A stretch of DNA of 64,000 nt from contig NC_089980.1 of the NCBI RefSeq assembly GCF_036417845.1, positions 54,000,501 to 54,064,500 on the forward strand, read 5' to 3'. The notes beneath the pieces were generated by a model, which saw nothing but the letters and a program-made list of their open reading frames with translations, ran no database searches and was not told where the DNA came from. Every line of letters begins with the position of its first letter. The first letter of the stretch is position 1. This document shows, in pieces, positions 33,001 to 48,000 of this stretch. The translations under genes were made by a program, and so were the position numbers. Origin of the DNA: Apteryx mantelli. Lineage: Eukaryota; Chordata; Aves; Apterygiformes; Apterygidae.

Positions 33001-36000
33001 AAGTTAAGAGTCCCCATTTAAAAGGATACTGATTTTAATTAGATGAGTTTAAGGTTGTGCCATGTTGCACCACATCTCCCACTTTTTCACTAGTTAGGCT
33101 GGTGAAAAAGTTACTGCCATCAGCTATCCATCATTGTCTGCTGTTTAGTGTTTACTGACCCTTCAGATCTGCTGGTGGAGCTGCCTGAATGATTTTGAGT
33201 TGCAACAAGTTCAATCAAAGTGAGCTGGGTGAATAGAGGTTCATACTTAACTTGTAATGGCTAATTGGATTCATTTTGGCTGAAATGAGTTAGGAAGCTT
33301 TGAAGACAGACTTATGAGGATGGTCATTAATAAGGTTTTGCAATGTAAATGTTTTTCTGTAGCTTGTACCAGTCTAATAAAAATGTTATCTCATGCTATA
33401 GACCTTTCCTTGCTTTATAGCCTTAAGACAGTCATGAATAAACAGCACTACCACTGTTTTCTACAACCTGGTTCATTATTATCCTGGTAGTGTTTTGTAA
33501 GGGTTGTAACTGAACATAAAAATAAAATTCTTTCTCTGTAGACTGCAAACTTGTCTTTGTCTATTTGGAAACATGTTTGAAGCAGACAGGTATTAAAAGA
33601 TGTTAGCTCTTTACCTGAATCATCTTCAGTATCTCATGTTATTCAAACTCCTTTCTTTTAATTAAAGTGTTTGTCTACCTTCATGCCCCTTGCTTTTGTC
33701 TGTGGCTCTTCAGGTCTTGATCCTGCAGCCTTCCATACGTACAGCCAAAAGTCTGCCAGAATGGATCTGATGGCAGAACTGAGATTTCAATTTGGAGAAT
33801 GCTATTTAAGTGGTTCAGTTTCACTTCTGTTTATAATAAAGCTAACTATAAAGAGTTTTACAGTCAGTTTTCTGCTTCTCATGCATGAGCAAAAATTTAC
33901 AAATTCTGGGCTGCAAGCAATTCTGATGAATGCTAAATCTACAATTATTTTAATGGATAAAACCTAAAATCCAAGGGAGCATTTCCAATAAAGATAAATC
34001 TGATAGTGAAAGTGAAGTTGACTGCAAAGAAAAAGTAGAATTGACCAGCCTGTTCTTATTGTCCATTTTAGGAAAAATGGGGTTAGAGGAACTTATGCAG
34101 ACTGTAGAGAATATATTAGATGTTAAAAGTACATTCAGTTTTAACTAGCTTAAACTTATTTAATATCAGGGCTCGAGTACTGCAATTGGTTATATATATG
34201 CTCAACTTTTCACATGTGATTAGAGCCATTAATTTTGGTGTACTACTTGTATGCATCTTGTCAAGCATTTTTGTAAATACTGCGTCTGAGTATCATGAGT
34301 CTTGAAAATCCCCAGAGTAAAAGAGTGCATGAACAGGATATAGAAGCTGTCTCAATTTTTGGCACCTGTAAAACATATGATATTTCACACAAACTTTTTA
34401 TGCAGCTTTCATCTGATGTATTTCTTGCATTTTGCAATGCCTTACATGAGCTTTGAGGTGTGTCTATCAAGCCAAAATTGTTAACAAAATTGTTCTAAGG
34501 TATGGAGGAATAAAAAATGGTTCTGATTAGAAGTCTACTCCACTTGCATCTTAGCTGCATTTTTAGTACTTTTCAAGGCAGAGGTTAAGTCTCCCAAAAA
34601 GGAAGAGTCCATCTCTCTGCTTTCCATGCTATTTAGCCTTCTGAACTGTATGGTAATTTGCTTATAGTGATTTTGTGAGTACAGTAGACATATACCACTT
34701 TAGCACAAAGTGAAAATTAAAATAAGATTTATGATATCTTGCAGCAAAGCTGCAGGGTAATCCTGTGGCATAATAAAAAGTGAAAACTCATTGGACACAT
34801 AATGCTTTTTCTTCTCCTTGTTGGCAGCTATTACAGTTTTGACATGTAAGTACTTTTTATATTAGTTGCTAAGATGTTACATAGTTGTGCAGGACTTCCT
34901 GTTGCAGTTGTGAATAGAGGAGGCATACTTGGTGAAGATGAAAAAGCTGCATGAAAAAGTTAGTTTAGGTAAGTGAAACACTTTTTTTTAATTCTAAGAA
35001 CTCCAGAACATTGTGGTGGTGTTCTTGCAGATGTCAACTGTAGTTAAACTGCAATTGATTCTTTGTTTACTTTTTACCTATCACTCTATCACTATCAGAT
35101 GATTGGAATTAAATCAAACTCCATTATGTGGATAGTGTTAGCTTTTTTATATCCTTGTACTCTTGTATTGCTCTGTTAATATAAACAATTGGGAACTGCA
35201 GTCACAGAATTTATGGACTGAATAACCTGGGAAATAAGCCTGTGCTAGAGACAAATGCATTCCAAAAATAGGGAAGGAAGCTATCCATACTGGTTAAGCA
35301 ATGACAGATGTCAATAGATTGCAGGAAAGAAGTGAAGAAGCTGCAGCTGATTTTAAGTGCCAGGATTGGCGCTTAAATCATCATCTATAAATCATCAAAA
35401 TACAGTTTTTAATACAGTACAGTGCAGAATTTCAGTAGTAGTCTACAGAGATTTCCCTTTTGTGTTCTTGCCTCTAAATGTTCAAAATTGCACTATTTCT
35501 ATTTTCTGTTTGATTTCAACATCTCAAAAATTTGGCCATAAATATTATTTTTGAATGATAGATTGTTGTATATTATTAGAAAGGATTATTCTCCACCTCC
35601 TTTAAAAATTGCTTTGGTTGCTTTGATCCCTGAAGGCCCAACTGACTGTTTCATTACTGCAGTTTTGCACCATTGCAACTCTACTGAATGCAGCGGAGTC
35701 AGTGTTGGCAGGATCTGAGAGCAAAGAAACAGCAAGTCAGGGGCTGTGTATTACCAGCAATCCTGCAAGATTCTAGCAATTAACCTGTGCTCCCCCCCGA
35801 GACCATGCTGCATATCAGAGACCCTTCTGGACTAAATACAGATACTCCAAACCACCTACTAAACCACCCCTTTACAATAAGAGAAGACACAGCTGTAACC
35901 ATTTAGATCCTCAAGAATAAGTATGGGGTTTTAGGTACTGCAAAAGCATTTCAGTATTCCGTTGTTGAGGTTTACAACCCTACAGAAGTAGAATATTGTG

Positions 36001-39000
36001 ATGTTACCCAGTTACCTTGAGATGGTCCTTCATATGAATCATAAAAAGGTAAAAGCAAAGAAATTATGTATCTACAAAATCACATGTTATCAGATGATTC
36101 AGTTACAAATATTTACAGGGACAAAGGTGACAGAGCAGAAAAAGAAACACGTTTAGTCTATGTACTCTGAATTAACAGAAAGGAACCTCTTAAATTTGTA
36201 TTTGTCCAACATGCCATAAATGGTTACCTGCTGCATTGCCTAATCTGCACCCTTAGGTGCTGGACCCAGGAAGAATACTAGCTTCTGTAATCACTCTTTA
36301 TTGGGGAAATACTTAAGAGTTCACTCCAGTTGGAAGGTCCTCTCTCATCACCTGCATTCTGTTGATCCTTAAATTACCCAGCAGGCAGTTTTTGTTCTGA
36401 GTTTCTGAGTTATTAACTTCCCTCATGTTTTTGGAGAATGAAATAGTGCCTTTCTCAGAAAGAGTGCAGGTATCTCCTGTGCTTGACAAAACCTTTAGGG
36501 GTGGATACTTTTTCTCACCTGGGCTTTGGTTTCACAAGAATCCTAGGTGCTGCTTGTCCCCACAGTATGTGATCCTCATTTGTGCTAGCAAGTTTGTGAT
36601 GCCACACTGTGAAAAGGAACAAGGAACAACTGAACTTTAAAATACCTATTTGGATGGTTTACTTATAAGCTGGGCCAGTTTCCTTGATCTGGTTCTCAGA
36701 ATAGCCCCAAAAGCAGTTGTACTGTCACAAAAAAAAGGTGCAGCAGTGTGGGGGTGGGAAGGAGTAGCCAAAAGCAGCAACATCCTAAGTCAGTGTTTGT
36801 GCCAGAGTCTTGTGAAACTGCAGCCTGTGCACAGGTTTTCCAACAGTGAACTTTTAATATTTCATATAAATTGCCAAGCATTCTTTATAGAAATATGTAA
36901 ATAAATAGTCAGGCCATACTACTACATGCTACTCACTTTGACCAAGCCTGCACAGGATGGTAACAAGCCATGCTGATATAACAAGAAGCTTGGGGTGTTT
37001 GACCCGCTCTATCCCATCTCAGAGGGGCACTGTAACATTCAGCCTGCAGTGAGTGCAAAGTCTGCAGGGTACACATCAGCATCTGATCTAGTCACTCTAG
37101 GTTAATGAGAGAGGCAGGTATTTCTAAAGTGCAACTCATAAAGAAGACATCTACAGCAGGTCTGTTCCAAATATAGCGTTTCATGTGGTAGGAGGTAACA
37201 TTCATTTTTTTAGATGTCGATTTTCTAACCATGGCTACTAGGAATCTCTAATATTAGAATAAAATACACTTAGAGTTTTGAGTCTTCAATGTGATGTTTT
37301 TAGGTTTTGGGTTTTTTTTAACAGTATCAAGAGTTGGCTGGAAGAAGCACTAATGAAGTTTTGCAGCTCTACTCTGCTCACAGACAGCAGCAGACCTTGC
37401 AGAGAAGCTCTGTTGTAACACAGCTTCACAGAGCAATACAGGTAAAAACATTTAGTAATAATCTAGCCATAGTCTATGCTCTAAACATGTATGTGTTTAT
37501 CAAATATAGTAAAAAACAAGAAAACAATCAGATATGAACCTGATCTATGGCTTACTGCATTCAGAGCATTGCTTGCAGTGAAGTGTAGCAATGCCTCAGT
37601 TAGCTTAAAACTTGTAGCAGTTTTGCAGCAGTAGACTGCAAAGTCTGTTGACGTCACTGGGAGTTCATCCATATTGGGAGCACTCAGAAGCAAGATTTTT
37701 TTGCTGTATGCTCAGTCAGGCAGTCTTAATTTTGCACTAAAGATACTGGAAATTTTCCCCAGTAGTATTAAAATAATATTTTCCTTTGCTGAAGTACTTG
37801 CTCCTTAAGTTACTCCATAGAATAGTGAGTTCCTTTCAAGGACACTTACAAATGTCAGTTTTTCTCAGGGCAGTTTCGAAAGCCTCCATCTAATAACCAA
37901 AAAATAACTCAGGAAAGGACTCTAATTTTAAATAGGCAAAAGGATTTAGTGTAATTACAGTGGTGGTTCTCAGTAGATCTTGCAGTGATATTTTACGTTT
38001 TAGGTTAGCTAAAATGGCAGACTTGCTTGTGACACAGTAGCAGTGGATTGAGATGGCTTACTATCAGAGATAAATGTATGCTAGAAGAGTTGAAAGCTCT
38101 CCAGATAAATCTAAATTAATGGTAATCCTATACCTGTAATTAAAAAAAAAATTGATTTCTTTCAATCTTGAAGATTGAGTTCTGCAGCTTTTGAGACTGA
38201 CAGCTACAGTGATTACCTCCCTTTTGTTTAGTTTATTGTTTTATCATTAAAACTTGTCAATTAATTCAAGGTCATTATCACAATTGGAACAATTTAAGTC
38301 TCACAGAATAATTGTGACACTTTTCACCACACTGACTAATGAATCATCACGGTGTGCTGTGAGATAAGATACTGTTCAGCTCCTTTTACAGGTGGCTTTA
38401 AGTGCCTGTTCCAAGACCTTGAAGTCAGAAAGCCTACTAATCCTAAAATTAGGGCAATTTTATTTTTACTTTATTTGAACTTTTAAGTGAATGTAAGATG
38501 CTCTGGATATAAATATTTAAAGGTCACACAATATATGTTGTACTGAGTTACAATAATAATATAAATACTTTTCTGAACAATAAAGGTTTCTGAGCTTCTC
38601 AAAATACATTTGTTTTCATAGGAATGCATAGAGCTGGCTTATTTAAGAAATGACTTATGGTGAACCTTAGCAAACACCTGCTGAACACAGTGTAGAAAAT
38701 GAGTGCAGTAAGGGATATATGGATCATTATTTATTCATTGCTAATTCTGTATTTATTTTATAAGTGGAAAGAACATTCACAGTTACTTTTGTTTGATGAA
38801 ATAAGAAAGATACTTTGTTACACCTGAGACTTTAATAGCCCAAGAATGTGCAGTAAGATGGTAAGGATCCTTAAGTCTTGCTGAAGTCTTTAGGAGATGA
38901 AATTGCTGAGTATCTTGCAGGATCCTTCTCAAAATATACTGAAAGATGCACTCCTGATGACTTCCTTTCATGAAGTAGAGTGTTCTTCTTGACTGGGATA

Positions 39001-42000
39001 TCTCACCATAATTATTTGCATTGCAGTTATTTTGATTCTTCCTCAGCTGCTGTTTTTATGTCTTTATAACATGTTTTTTGTTTTTTTTTTCTTTTTGCTG
39101 ATAAGAGGCTTAAGCAAGACCTGAAGAGCCTCCATTCATTTGCCCTTGAGCTTTCAAAAGACCTTCAGCATCAATGCAAGACTTATCTTTACCAAGTTTT
39201 GACAACGGTCCAAAGGATAGAGCTGCAAAATGAAGCAATGCAAAGTAAGGCTCATTGCACTTACATTTCAAACATGTAACATCAACAATGTCACTGTTAA
39301 ATGTTAGTAACATTGAAAGGTTGGGTTTGGTTCTGAGACACAAGTCACTGAAATGGTAGCACTTTTCTTCGTTTGACCTTAGATTGTCATAGAGCCCTCA
39401 GGAAACGTTACAAAGAATACAAATAACCCTTCATTTTCACAGGGCTGTGAGGCTGATAAATGGTTCAGATTTAGTTTCTGTGCTGATAGCAGCTGCTACT
39501 AGGCTGCTGGGTTGGCTCAGCTGTAACATTTTAAATCTGAATTCTCAGCCTTGTTATCTTGATGGTTTTAGAATAGCTGAATAAGGAGAGTGTTGCTTTT
39601 GCTGAATTCTTTTTACTTTTGACTGTACCAGAAAAGGACTCAAGAGATTTCAGAGACTTCTCAAAATAATGTCTGAAAATTAGGACAGACTATATTTTTA
39701 ATTATTTTTCTGTGTATTTAAGGAGAACATTTTACTTCTAAATTAAAAACCGATGCACATGCTAGAGTGAAGATAATAACACCATAAGGATTGCAGTTTC
39801 AATGTTCAGGTCCTTGTTCATGTGTACATATAAAGCACACCCTGCAATGCATTGGTGCTCTCTGCCCCTGTAACTGAGGCCAAGGTGCCTTGGTCCTATG
39901 TCTGGACCTGTTGGTATGGATCTTTGCATCCACTTCCAGTGTCCTTGATTCTGTTGCAGCTCCTGCGAGGCCTGAGAAGAACATGCCATATATCTGATTG
40001 TGATATGAGGGTTTACATTGTTTGAACTGTAGCAGCCTGGTGAACTAACCATAAATTCATGAGTTTATACTCCAAGTCCCTGTATGATGCACATTCTGAT
40101 ATCCATGTGTTGCTGTATAAAAAAATGTTTTTCTCCTGTTTTTATTTTTGTTTGAAATAATTAATTTTGGGGCTGATTTGATTTCAATGGGACTACTCAT
40201 GTCAGGAGCTACAAGCAGTATGCTCAGTCACAGGTATTTGCAGAACTTTTCTCTGTATGTAAGTCATGGTTAAAATGATTAATTGTAATAGATTAGATCA
40301 CTCTGTTATCCATGTAGAGAAAACGCTTAAACAAGTTGTCTTTGAGTCTGGAAAAAAACAAAGTAGAAAAGTAAACCTAGGTAAAGGTGAATGTTCCCCT
40401 TATTGAAACAGGGGGCTAAAGGGACAGATAGGAGGTTGGATTTGGCACATGAGCAGATGTGGGGTAAATAAATAATAAATATTCCTTATAAGGCCTTGCA
40501 AATTCCTATTGTCTGTTCTGGCCTTGCACTTCATGGTACATTGTTTTATGAAATCATAACCAGGAGGAGCTTCCTCACCTATATGAAAATAGTGTGTTGG
40601 TGCTTAGGTGAATGTCTTATGTTCCTGAGCTGGACATTTTTCTGGCCTCTCCCAAACACTTCAGATGGAGTTTCTATTTTAAGATTAAATATTATATTCA
40701 GAATTGCCATCCTGAAATTACATATAATTTTTTCTAAGCAGAAAGCCCAAAATATGTATTCTAGAGACAACATATGTTATCCGTTTAATCCTAAAATAGA
40801 GACTGAAGATAAGCAAGAGAATTATAGAAGAAACATTCAAAAAGGTGAATCTTGAAGCTCTAGTAGTCATGCAGCAAGCTATAAAACTTTTGTGTAATAA
40901 TTGAGTACTCCCTTGCTTAGAAATATTGAATCATTGTCTGAAAATCAGGCAACTGCCATCTTTCCCAGTGAAACAGTAACAGAAATCAGTAATTCGTATA
41001 GGAGAAAAGCACCCAGCATTCTGTTGTTGTAGGCCTATTTCCCTCATAAACAAAGCTGCTGTCAGTTTAGCAAAAAATGTTGGCCGCCTGACTGCAAATG
41101 ATACTACTGAGGCAGGTGCAACAATTAAGCAGATTTTTGGAAGTGTAGGGAGGTTCTGAAAATTTAAGATGACTTCTTAGCTTGCTTCACCATGCAGGTA
41201 TTATCAGAAAGAGAAAATAACAGCATCTGTGCATGCAGAATAGATTCAAAGAGGGGAAACCACTGTTCTCACTGCTTGGCAAGGTGGCAGGTACTAACAA
41301 GCAAAATCTGTCCTTGTGAATATGTGACAGAGGTGTTGCTGCAGGTTATTAACATATTTTGTGAAAGCTGCTGGAGCTCAATGGCTTGTGCATCCTTTGT
41401 GGTTCAAAGACATTTTCTCTCCGGGTTGGTGAAGAAGGAAAAATGGGTAAAGAGTTTATCTCCCACTTTGCCTGTATGCTGACATCTAGGTGCTGTGCCT
41501 CTAAGTCCTTCCTCCTGCAGAAAGCTGAGCTCTGCACTGCGCTGATAACTTATATTTGTGGAATGTGAATACCACCTCTTCCCCACAGCTGGACAGTGGA
41601 GTCCCACCAGCTCAGCTGCCTTTGGAAAGCCTCTCCTTCTTAGAATTGAGTGGGGGAAGAGGAGAGGGGCCTTGGACCCAGATTTTTTATATCTTGAAAA
41701 TGTTCCTCCTACAATGAAAAACAAAATAGGAAGACCTATAAAAACTTAAGTCAGAGATTTAGGAAGCTAAATGCCCAATGAATCTGTGCATGTAACATAA
41801 ATATTGCAACAGCCCAAAGAACAATGCTACAGGTGTCGCAGGATATAAAACACAGCTTCAGAAGAATTCAAAAGGATTTTGCAATTAAGTCTATTGCATC
41901 ATAGCTGCTTATCCTAGGAGGCAAGGTTGGAGTGACCTCCTTTTTAAACTAGAATCTAGTCTGGAAGAAGCACTAAAAACCCCAGGGACCTATGGGGACA

Positions 42001-45000
42001 GCTACACATCCATATCTTTTGGTGGCTGTGCTAGGTTATGCTGCTCCTGTTGATGGTGTCGCTGGCACTGGCCTTTCAGTTATGCTGATACAACTGTGTG
42101 ACCACACACAAAACAGATTAGGGAACTGATCCAGGACAAAAGTTACTCAGCAAGAAGGGTTGCTTTTAGCCCAGATCAGTTCCCTGATCCATTTACAGTG
42201 TGACCGCACAAGCAGTTGTGCCAGCCCAGCTGTAAGGGCTGGAGTTGCATTGAAAGGAGGGAATGAAGATCTCCATAACCAGGACTGTCAACTCAAGGAA
42301 CATTACAAGCCTGAACATGTTTGCAAGCTATCACTCTTTTCACTCTTCCACTAATATGGACCTGATTATTAACTAAGATCCCAGCTGTGCTCAGTGCTGT
42401 TTAAACAGAAAAATAGAAAAAAAAGAGCATTCCCAGTTCCCAGAAAGCTTCTGTGTAAGTAGATGAGACAGGCAAAGCATGGGTAAAAGGGATAAATGTC
42501 CATAACAGCTGCATGCATGTTATGACTACTACTCTTGAATAATGAAGAGCAGTGGGTTACTAGTATTTTAAAACAGATGTACCCAGTGGCTGCCCCTTGA
42601 TTATCAATGAAAATATTATAACTTCTGAGTAGTTTGTAGCTGAAGCCAAGCAGAAATCTTGGAAAATGGTAAAAAAATGTTTAGGTTTAAAACTAAATAG
42701 TTCCACATTCAGAAAAATTAAAAGTTCAGAAGTAATTTATGTATTAAGAAATTTGCTCTGTGGAGCTTCTATTCAAGAAGCTTATCTGTGCTGCACATGA
42801 AGCTTTACAGAAGATGAGAGGTTAAAACTGATGGTTCACTCTTACAAATATGAAAATAGCATCTAATAGGTGCAACAACTTGACTCATTTTCTACAGATC
42901 GCAGTCCTTCACCTGCCTGCTCCAAAACCCTTGTGTCAAATTAGGAAGCCCCAAGGTTGTTTTCTGCTTTCAGGGTCACCTTCACCATAAAAGGGCTAGT
43001 TAGAAACTTTTTTGAGTAATGAAAGCATAAGTTAACTGAAACAAAAGCTATAATGTCCAGTAGGCTTCTAAGAGTCATCATGCAGAGATCACTTAAATAT
43101 TGAAACAAACGAATATTTTCTTTTCCCTTTCAAGATTGAAAGAATGAAGGAGCACCTACTGCTTAACTTTACTGTTTATCCAAGAAACTCCACAAATTGA
43201 AAGTTTGTGTGTACACAAGTTTCTAAATTGCTAACATAATTTTTATGAAGATTACTTAACCAATCAATGGATTAAAATCTCATTTTTTAAAAAGTATTAT
43301 ATGATTAAGGGCCAGTGAATATCAGAGTCACTTTTGACAATTTATTGTAGTATTTACTTTCATGTGATTCTCCAATCCAAGACAAACTAGTGTTATTCCA
43401 CATGCTGAATGCAAGAAAGGGGTTTTTCTTGGTGGAGCTCTTAGACTTTGACTCTTCAGCTATTGGCATCATTTTTCCCTGGATGCATAAACTGTGGAGA
43501 AACATTATGAGCTGGAGGTGAACAGCTTGAGTATTGCAAAAATAAGATCTGAGAAATCCCCAGTGCCAACAAAGGTCCTCTGAAGTTCTCTAAATTTTAG
43601 TCTACATCAGAGAGCATAAATGATATGTGTGATGTGCTGAGACCCTAAAAGTCCATTCCTTTCTTTGTAAGATAGCACATACTCAGCCTGGTGACCAGCT
43701 TGCTAACTCAGCTCTCAAATCATGATTCTGGCTGATTGCTCCTCTACATCTCAAACAGGTCACTAATTGCTGGAGAGATTGATTTCTCACAGGGTTTCCT
43801 AAAAGCTTGCTTTTTACACAGGTTTACAGTTACTTCATAAGCCTTCTGGACTGTATTTTTGTTTTAGGCCTGCTCAGCGTTAATGTAATTGGGCTGAAAT
43901 AAAATCATTTTGTGAGGTTGGAAAGCTTTTATAATGTCCCCTATTGCTCTCAATTTGTATGGAGACTCTCTAGGGTCCAAAAGATCAGTTGTGTTTTACG
44001 AAATCTTAGCCGTGAAGTGAATGTAGCTATCATAAAGGACAATCTTATAGCTGTTTACAGGATTAGTAGTACTGTAAATGAGGCTGAGGATAAATGATAA
44101 GCTAACATCTTGTAACTTAAGCTGGCATGAATCTAATAATCTGCAAACATGGCACGATTTAGCCCCATCCAGAAGCAGTTTGCTTCAGGTTTCGGTTTTA
44201 GGCTTCACTGCCAGCTAATGCTGGTCTAACTAAGCTGACACATTTAAGCTACCTTTGAATATCTTGTCTTTTTGATCATTTTTCAAGACTGCACATGTAT
44301 ACATGTGGTAACTATCTGCAACTTTGCATAGCCATTTCATAGTAAGAAGTAAGATGGGGTTTTTCAGAGGTGACTAGTAAATCACAAACTGACTGTCTTA
44401 ACTTAGGTGTGGTAGAAGTTAAAGAAGTTTATGCTTATATTTCAGGAGGTGCTATTGGTAAACCCATTCTGTAAAGTCATAGAATTTAGTTCTTTGAAAT
44501 GACTTTCTTCTTCCAGTGTTCCAGATAAAAGCTTTTGATCTTGAGCAGTCCCTACAAGAGGTAACGGAGAGATACGAGAAGGAAAAGCATAAGAGGAGAG
44601 CTCTACATAACAGTTTAGTTGTAAGTATCTTTAATGACAGAACATTTTGTATTTTCTTGTAATTATGCCTATAATTTCCTCACCAGTAAAGGCAATGGAT
44701 ATACTTTTCACAAATATATCACCTGCCCAGCTATTTATATACAATGCATTTCTTTGCTGAGGTACTTCTGTCTTACAATAAGCCCCAGCTCATTCATTTT
44801 ACACAAACATCTTCCAAATGCACTCCTGGGGCACATTGCCCTAAAGAGTATGATCCATTTTGAAAAGTGAGCAAAACTGAGTTTCCTAATCCTCTTCTCT
44901 AAAATTGCAACCCCTGGGAAACATCATTTCTCATTTAGCAATTTCCCCACAATGTGAAATTCAAGGTATATAAATTCAAGTTCGATTGTCGCTGCATGGA

Positions 45001-48000
45001 GCAAAATGTTGCCCTGAAATTGTTCTGGAATTTTTAAAATGATTGACTTGAAATTGCAAAATTTTCTTCTTTTATTTTTCCAAATATATCTAACTATATC
45101 CTTCTCATTTATTAGTGATGGTCCATTTGGGATTCATTTTTTATTTTTACACTGTTAACTTCACTCTTCCCCCCCACTACAAATTACTAGTTTTGGGTTG
45201 CCTGACTCATGACCTCTAAAAGGGACCTGATTTTTAGAAACACAAGCCATCTTCAAACAAAATTCTTTTAAGTTTTTCCATCTAGAAAAATGAAAATCTT
45301 TGTTACAAAATACTTACCTTCCAAATTCTTCCTTGTGTGCCTTGCAATTTACTGAAAGGATATTCCCCAAGGCAATGTGGAGTTAATGACAGTGTTCACT
45401 AGTCATCACAGACAAGCTGTTTTCATTAATATAAGGCAAGAAGTGAACACCAGCAAAAGGGAAAGAAAAACACCAGGTTAGATAAACTAAAGTCTGAAAC
45501 AGTCTACAGAGAAAAATCACTTACTGGCTTTTTAGTCATATATGAATACATGAGGGAGAGAAAAAGGAAAAGAATGTTTTATGTTCCACATCTTCCTCAG
45601 GTCTGGTGTTTGCGGAGAAATGTAGTGTTTCAACTTGTTGCCTGCCAAGTTAATATAGGTGTCTGAAGAAGCTCAAGTAAAGAAGAAGGAGACTGAAGAG
45701 GGAAAATGGCTCAGATTGAAAGCCTTTTTTTTTTGCCATCTAGACTGGGGAGGGCCACACCATTCCATGACTCTGAAGAGTTTACACTTTCTCAGTTAAA
45801 GTTAGGAGAGGACAAATGATACTGATGTTTGTTTTTTTTTCTCCATGGAAAGTCTAAAGCTCTGATGTTGCAAACACTTGTCTGTTTTCTTAAATATATT
45901 TATGCCTGCAGAACTTATTCTGGTGTATTTGTCCTCTCCAGGACTTTGTATTAAATGCATGTTAATATTCTAATCCTAGGAATTAAGAGGAAATATCAGA
46001 GTCCACTGCAGGATCCGACCATTACTACCTTTTGATACTGCTGCTGGACATACAATACCACAAGATAGGTAATTTATTTTGGCTGTGTTATAATCTTAGC
46101 TGATTCATAGTTAATATATGGAGAAAAGAATAGCTTGTGTGTGAGAATAATTGAATTGAGAATAATTGTGTTCTTGATTTTTCTGTTTTTATGTGTAGGA
46201 AGACTATGATGGTATCATAACAAATAATTGCTATTTCCTTTTCTTTCTCCTGTTAAGTTGGCTTTAGCCAATCTCATCTCCTTGTCTAAAGGTCTGTCTA
46301 CCTGAATAGAAAGCCACAGCAGTTCAACAACCCAGGATTATCCCTGGCTTGACAGAAGTAACACAGCTGCTGTCAATTTAAAGTGTATTCACTATCCTGT
46401 ACAAATTCTGGGATACAGTAATTTAATAACATCTGTCGGAAGTTACGTGTAGAGAGAGACTTTCAGCATTACAGTTGTTTTGTAATGCTATAGAGAGATT
46501 TGCTGTCAGCACAAACACTTGTAATTCTATCTATTTTAGTATTTGGCTCTGCATCTCTAATTCGTAATACACTTACCATAACTGAAGTGTCAACACATCC
46601 CAAGGTTTAAAAGGAAAAGAGGGATTAGATGCAAGTATGTGCCATAACAAGCTGAATTCTCCATAGATGAAAAACATGAAAGAAGGTAGAGATTGACACA
46701 TACACAAACAGAGAAAGCAGGGAAAAACTAGGTGGGTGTCTAGAAAACAGTAACATTATGTTTTGCCCTATCAGAAAATAACTAATTTGTGACTTTATTT
46801 TACTTTCCCTGGATGATATTTCTAAAAGAATACATACAGTGTTTTAAAAGTCTATACACTTATGGCAAATCTTTAAAAAATATATATTTATTTTAATTAA
46901 AACAAAACAAAAAATGACAGACAAGAAATTTCAAGGAGCCTGGAGGGGCATCTTGCATTATCCTGCTCTTAGTACACCTGTGAAGGAACAAACTCTGTTT
47001 TTGTTGCTGTCTGGAGTAGTGCAATTGGCTGCTGAATCAAAGGGTAATACATGATGGACTGTGACAAACATGCAATTGTTAAGCCTAACTTTTCTTAATA
47101 TACCAAAAGGAAATTTAAATAAAACTTAGTTGTAAAACTAAGGACTGAGTCTGAAAACGCTTACGCACATGAATGCATTTATACACCTCAGCAGTCCCAG
47201 TCATTGTTTAGACTAGTAATGGATGCAAAATTACTTCTGACTGTGTTTGCAGAATCAAAGCCAAATATATAAAAAGACAGTTTTTTTCAGTTCAACATGC
47301 AATTGTGAAAGCCTCTTGTTACAAGCTTTCCAGTGGTGATCTAAAAAAAACATTGCATGTGAACTAGTCTGAATTGGGCTTGTTCTAAATTTGCTTTTTT
47401 TAAGTAGATTATTTTGCTTGGTTGCACGTTAATTTGGTTTTTAATCACAAATAACTGTGGTGTTAGCCTGTACATGGATACAATAGAAATGAAAATTCTG
47501 AAAGTCACTCTTCAGACAGATTGTAGTTCACAGACATTTTGAGCATTGACTTTCCTGACTTAAATAAAACATTTATGGCTTGAGAAGTATCTTTCCCCCT
47601 ATTATCAAAAAAACTTTATTTCCTTACAGGCAAAGAAACTTTTCTGAAAAAGTGGCATATGCAGCTGATGATGTGAGTATATTTAATAGTGAAATTCAGG
47701 AGCACATTCACAGATAGTAGGAAAGAGAGACAAAAAGGACATGTGAACAATAGGTTCATAAGAAAATTAGGTAGAATTTCTCAGTAGGTACCCAGCTCTG
47801 ATCAACCATGGATACATTAGCAGGTGATTTGTGCTATTTTCATCCTGGCTCTTTGTAGTAATAATAGCTTGGTGCTTCTGCTGATAAAGTCATCCATGAA
47901 CTGGAGCTTGTGTGTTTGCAGTAGTCAAACTGATGCAGACATCCTGCAGTCCCTTTGAGCCATTTCTATTTACTGTAACCATTTCTAAAATTATGTCAGG

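Larger units (their letters stand above)
31296..37324 (+). other. KIF25: KIF25 intron 2
   Basis: Intron of 6 kb. It contains a (TTTC)n run at 31430-31450, a MIR-like stretch near 32030-32105 and a hairpin at 33081-33111. The rest is AT-rich and unrecognised. Confidence 0.75.
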
